NCBI GenBank assembly: GCA_018820205.1
Contig: JAHJOK010000005.1
Location: forward strand, 1-64,000
DNA length: 64,000 nucleotides
Direction of reading: 5' to 3'
Origin: Alphaproteobacteria bacterium
Lineage (GTDB): Bacteria > Pseudomonadota > Alphaproteobacteria > Caulobacterales > Caulobacteraceae
The notes beneath the pieces were generated by a model. It was not told where the DNA came from and ran no database searches. It saw only the letters and a program-made list of their open reading frames with translations. This document shows positions 61,278 to 64,000 of the stretch, one piece after another. The position numbers and the translations under genes are program-made. The stretch's first letter is position 1. Each line of letters begins with the position of its first letter.

Positions 61278-62030
61278 ATGTTCGACCTGACGGGCCGACG
61301 GGCCCTCGTTACCGGCTCCAGCCAGGGAATCGGCGAGGCGATCGCAATCGCTCTGGCGTCTCGCGGCGCTGACATCGTGATCCATGGGCTGGAGCCGCCC
61401 CAGGCGTGCGATCACGTGACGGCGGCCATCGAAGCGCTGGGGCGGCGAGCCGCGTATGTCCAGGCCGACCTGCGCCAGGCCGAGGCCTGCGCTGACCTCT
61501 CGCACCAGGCGAGATCGGCCTTCGGCGGCATCGATATTCTGGTCAGCAGCGCCGCCGTCGAACGGCCCTCGCCCTGGCGCGAGGTGACCCCTGCCGAGAT
61601 TCAGGAGCAGTGGGCCTTGAATTTCCAGGCGACGCTTCTGCTGGCCCAAGGCCTGGCCCCGGCCATGGCGGAGCGGGGCTGGGGCCGGATCGTCGCCCTG
61701 GGTTCGATCCAGCAGGCCCGGCCTAATCCCCACCACCTGGTCTACGCCGCCACCAAGAGCGCTCTATCGACGATGATCTCCGTTCTGGCCCGCGACCTCG
61801 GACCCTCCGGCGTCACGGCCAATGTGCTCGCGCCCGGCGCGATCGAGACCGACCGCAACGCGGCCGCCCTGTCCGATCCGGCCTACAAGGCGAGGGTTAT
61901 CGAGAAGATTCCAGCAGGCCGGATCGGTCAGGTCGGCGACTGCGTCGGCGCCGCCGTCATGCTGGCCTCCGACGAAGGCGCCTACATCAACGGCGAGACC
62001 CTGTTCGTCGACGGCGGCTGGCGCGCCTAG
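61278..62030 (+). CDS. Short-chain dehydrogenase of the uronate locus
   Basis: A 250-residue SDR with TGSSQGIGE, catalytic serine in VALGSIQQ, YAATK and C-terminal FVDGGW. The usual NNAG is changed to SSAA, which is tolerated in some sugar-specific members. Overall style (GADIVIHGLE, PGAIETDRN) is close to 2-deoxy-D-gluconate 3-dehydrogenase (KduD)-like enzymes, fitting reduction or oxidation of a ketouronate. It is third in the 60064 operon and converges on the IclR gene with overlapping stops. Exact reaction not determined. Confidence 0.88.
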   Translation: MFDLTGRRALVTGSSQGIGEAIAIALASRGADIVIHGLEPPQACDHVTAAIEALGRRAAYVQADLRQAEACADLSHQARSAFGGIDILVSSAAVERPSPWREVTPAEIQEQWALNFQATLLLAQGLAPAMAERGWGRIVALGSIQQARPNPHHLVYAATKSALSTMISVLARDLGPSGVTANVLAPGAIETDRNAAALSDPAYKARVIEKIPAGRIGQVGDCVGAAVMLASDEGAYINGETLFVDGGWRA

Positions 62031-62815
62031 CCCTGATAGCCGAGCGCGCGAGAGAGGGCCTCGGCCGCCGTCTCCAGCGCGACCGAACAGGCCGCCACCG
62101 ACGGCTGATCGCCCCTCTGGCTCAGATAGGGCACGGTCAGAGCGGCGACCACTTCGCCCGCATGGTTTCGTACCGGGTGACTGAGGTTCACGATGCCGGG
62201 CACCAGGAAGCTCTCTCGATCCTCGTGGCCCGCCTTGCGGATTTCCGTCGCGTGTTTCTTGAAGGAAGCGACCGTCTTCTTGTCCACGGTGCGCGACAGT
62301 TCCTCCACCAGATTGTCGAAATCGGCCGGCCGCATGAAGGCGGCCAGCAGCAGGCCCGAGCTCTTCTCGTGGATCGGGAACTGCGCGCCGAGCCGCACCG
62401 AGTAGCGGATGGGCAGGGGCGAATCGACCTGCGCGACGATGACGATGCTGGTCCGGTCGACGACGACCAGGTGGCAACTCTGGCCGATCTCGCTCGCCAG
62501 GGCCTCCATGATCGGGGTCGCACAGGCGACCATGGACTTCAGTGGCGGGTGTTCGTGGGCCAGGCGGAAGACACGGAACGACAGCGTGTAGAGATCGCGT
62601 TCCCGGTCGCGGTCAATGTAGCCGCGCCACTCCAAATACTGGATGATCCGGTACATCTCGCCGGTCGACCGCGACAGGCGCGCCGCGATCGCGGTGACGT
62701 TCAGCCCCTCGCGCTCCTTCGCCAGGAGCTCCAGGATATCCAGGCCTTTCTCCAGCGCTGGCACGCTGTACCGCGACGGCGCGTCCGAAGCGGGCTCGAT
62801 GGCTTTCAGTTTCAT
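62027..62815 (-). CDS. IclR-family transcriptional regulator
   Basis: A ~262-residue regulator with the IclR winged helix at residues ~15-80 (ALEKGLDILELLAKEREGLN, then LSRSTGEMYRIIQYLEWRGY) and the C-terminal effector domain containing the family motifs LASEIGQSCHLVVVDRTSIV, GAQFPIHEKSSGLLLAAF and AALTVPYLS. The ATG at 62815 is preferred over one at 62866 because the latter falls inside the site-C repeat. IclR proteins of this kind (KdgR) control uronate and pectin catabolism. Sites A, B and C make it the likely regulator of all four operons from 57661 to the right edge. Confidence 0.92.
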   Translation of the reverse strand: MKLKAIEPASDAPSRYSVPALEKGLDILELLAKEREGLNVTAIAARLSRSTGEMYRIIQYLEWRGYIDRDRERDLYTLSFRVFRLAHEHPPLKSMVACATPIMEALASEIGQSCHLVVVDRTSIVIVAQVDSPLPIRYSVRLGAQFPIHEKSSGLLLAAFMRPADFDNLVEELSRTVDKKTVASFKKHATEIRKAGHEDRESFLVPGIVNLSHPVRNHAGEVVAALTVPYLSQRGDQPSVAACSVALETAAEALSRALGYQG

Positions 62816-62840
62816 TCGGCTCTCAACAGCTCGGCCTGAT

Positions 62841-62866
62841 TTCTCATCAGAATGCACGTATCTCAT
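62841..62866 (-). promoter_or_regulatory. Candidate IclR operator, site C
   Basis: On the minus strand ATGAGA begins at 62866 and again at 62847, 19 bp apart, with the second word inside CTGATGAGA as in site B. Eighteen of 26 positions match site B. It lies 26 bp upstream of the preferred iclR start. Confidence 0.65.
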
Positions 62867-62892
62867 CGCACACGAAAAGCCTTGCAGATTTA

Positions 62893-62918
62893 ATGAGAAG
62901 CGTTTTCACTGATGAGAG
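62893..62918 (+). promoter_or_regulatory. Candidate IclR operator, site B
   Basis: ATGAGAAGCG at 62893-62902 and CTGATGAGAG at 62909-62918; the two ATGAGA words are 19 bp apart. It is almost identical to site A and lies between the iclR gene and the SGNH hydrolase gene, touching the latter's first candidate start at 62922. Confidence 0.75.
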
Positions 62919-62921
62919 CCG

Positions 62922-63770
62922 ATGGTCGGCTCCTACCGGGATTTTCGAGTGTCCGACGCCCAGACAGATCGCCCACCGCCTCATCCGGACAGACCTCACC
63001 CCGAAATATTGTCTGCACAGACAGCGGGCCATCCCTCACTCTGGCCGCCTCGCGTCAGCCCGCACTTCGGCGACTATTCGATCCGCGACCTTGCGGCCAA
63101 ATTTCTGATCCAGCTCGACGACTTCGCCGAAATCGAACGCTACCGCCAGGCCAACGCGAGTGAGACCTCTCGCGATGACGGGCGTCCGACGGTCGTTCTG
63201 ATGGGCGACTCCATCACCGACTTCTGGCCACAGGAGGCTCTTTCGCGTTCGCGCGGCGTGCGCCTCATCAACCGGGGCGTCGCAGGACAGAACTCTTCCG
63301 TCATGCTTCTGCGGTTTCAGGCCGATGTGATCGAGCTCGCTCCGTCGGCGGTGGTGATCCTCGCCGGCAGCAACGACCTGCGCGCCTATGTCGGCGACCC
63401 CGACGCCATCACCGTCGGCGCCGTCGAACGCCTGGCTCGCAACCTCTCTGCGATGGCCGACATGGCGGCGGGACGTGGCATCTCGATCGCCTTGGCGACC
63501 TTGCCGCCCGTGAGCGGCGACCTTGTTTCCGTGGCGCGATCGCCGGCCGCCATCCGCACGGCCAATGCGCGGATCACCCGGATCGCGGTGGACCGGGGCT
63601 ATCCCCTGGTCGACTACCACGCCGCCTTGGCCGGGCCCGACGGTTTGATGCCCGTCGACCGTTCGGACGACGGCATTCATCCCAATGCCTGTGGCTACGC
63701 CCGCATGACACCGGCGCTGTTCGATGCGATCGAGGCGCTCGCCGTCTCCACCCAGGACCTGTCCCCATGA
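62922..63770 (+). CDS. SGNH/GDSL-family hydrolase
   Basis: Up to 282 residues. The SGNH blocks are clear: nucleophile S97 in [11 protein letters not shown], glycine in NRGVAGQN, asparagine in [10 protein letters not shown], and the D-x-x-H pair in [11 protein letters not shown] (H253). These enzymes deacylate sugars or hydrolyse esters. The first ~50 residues ([20 protein letters not shown]) look non-domain, and ATG 62922 abuts operator site B, so the true start may be a later codon such as GTG 62949. No signal peptide is visible with either start. The stop overlaps the ATG of the next gene. Removal of acetyl groups from oligosaccharides is a plausible role. Confidence 0.85.
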   Translation: MVGSYRDFRVSDAQTDRPPPHPDRPHPEILSAQTAGHPSLWPPRVSPHFGDYSIRDLAAKFLIQLDDFAEIERYRQANASETSRDDGRPTVVLMGDSITDFWPQEALSRSRGVRLINRGVAGQNSSVMLLRFQADVIELAPSAVVILAGSNDLRAYVGDPDAITVGAVERLARNLSAMADMAAGRGISIALATLPPVSGDLVSVARSPAAIRTANARITRIAVDRGYPLVDYHAALAGPDGLMPVDRSDDGIHPNACGYARMTPALFDAIEALAVSTQDLSP

Positions 63771-64000
63771 AGATCGTTTCCGCCCGGGTCATCGTCACGT
63801 GCCCGGGACGCAATTTCGTGACCTTGAAGATCGAGACCGATCAGGGCGTCTACGGCATCGGCGACGCGACGTTGAATGGCCGCGAGCTCTCCGTGGTGTC
63901 CTATCTGGAGGGCCACGTCGTCCCCTGTCTGATCGGCAAGGATCCGCGCCGGATCGAGGACATCTGGCAATACCTCTATCGTGGCGCCTACTGGCGCCGG
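63767..64000 (+). CDS. D-mannonate dehydratase (ManD/RspA-like), N-terminal part
   Basis: The first 78 residues of an enolase-superfamily sugar-acid dehydratase, running off the right edge. [20 protein letters not shown], then [20 protein letters not shown], and [20 protein letters not shown] is the typical ManD N-terminal capping domain. ManD dehydrates D-mannonate (some members D-gluconate) to 2-keto-3-deoxygluconate. The active-site residues are outside the window. The ATG overlaps the SGNH stop by ATGA, so both are under site B. It links the locus to the glucuronate-fructuronate-mannonate route. Confidence 0.9.
   Translation, partial: MKIVSARVIVTCPGRNFVTLKIETDQGVYGIGDATLNGRELSVVSYLEGHVVPCLIGKDPRRIEDIWQYLYRGAYWRR

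Overview
The window is GC-rich DNA from an alphaproteobacterium, most likely of the Caulobacteraceae (Brevundimonas/Caulobacter type). This is inferred from the density of long TonB-dependent receptors (three here), the carbohydrate-type receptor paired with a family 8 polysaccharide lyase, and the general gene repertoire. No rRNA or tRNA gene and no CRISPR array was seen, so the placement rests on protein style only.

Layout. (1) 1-3634: edge of an integrated element on the minus strand, with the end of an IS3-family insertion sequence, a small HTH (excisionase-like) protein, two unrecognised proteins and a P4-type tyrosine integrase in overlapping reading frames. Repeated GGGACAG words lie in front of the integrase. 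(2) 3635-12577: a 2643-residue autotransporter with TIG/Ig-like repeats, carrying an in-frame tandem duplication of exactly 1314 bp, followed by a winged-helix regulator. (3) 12757-20730: a complete high-affinity potassium uptake operon, kdpFABC plus kdpDE, preceded by a 27-codon small ORF translationally coupled to kdpF. (4) 20897-25700: a scar where an integrase tail is joined to a decayed autotransporter fragment, then an RTX/DUF4214 secreted protein. (5) 25875-38940: a LuxR-type regulator, two short-chain dehydrogenases, an AlkK-like acyl-CoA ligase, an MFS transporter, a lipoprotein carboxylesterase, a TetR regulator, a TonB receptor and a DUF3089 hydrolase. (6) 38992-39536: a deleted IS6-family transposase. 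(7) 39959-52032: a second catabolic cluster with GntR regulator, two serine hydrolases of the beta-lactamase fold, a second AlkK-like ligase, two MFS carriers, a GST, a TonB receptor and a degenerate M28 peptidase. (8) 52394-64000: a polysaccharide utilisation locus with TonB receptor, PL8 lyase, MFS, SMP-30 lactonase, two unrecognised proteins, SDR, IclR regulator, SGNH hydrolase and the start of a mannonate dehydratase gene.

How the parts may work together. Regions 5 and 7 look like parallel ester/acid catabolic modules: an outer-membrane receptor imports a substrate, an esterase or beta-lactamase-fold hydrolase cuts it, an MFS carrier moves the product inward and an AlkK-like ligase activates the acid to its CoA ester. 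In region 7 three near-identical ATTGT-N3-ACAAT palindromes sit before the GntR gene and in both divergent promoter regions, which argues that most or all of the cluster is one GntR regulon. In region 8 three sites built on two ATGAGA words spaced 19 bp apart sit in the two divergent promoter regions around the IclR gene, which argues for an IclR regulon handling products of a uronate-containing polysaccharide. The substrates of both clusters are unknown from sequence alone; these two regulons are the best candidates for an undescribed system in the window.
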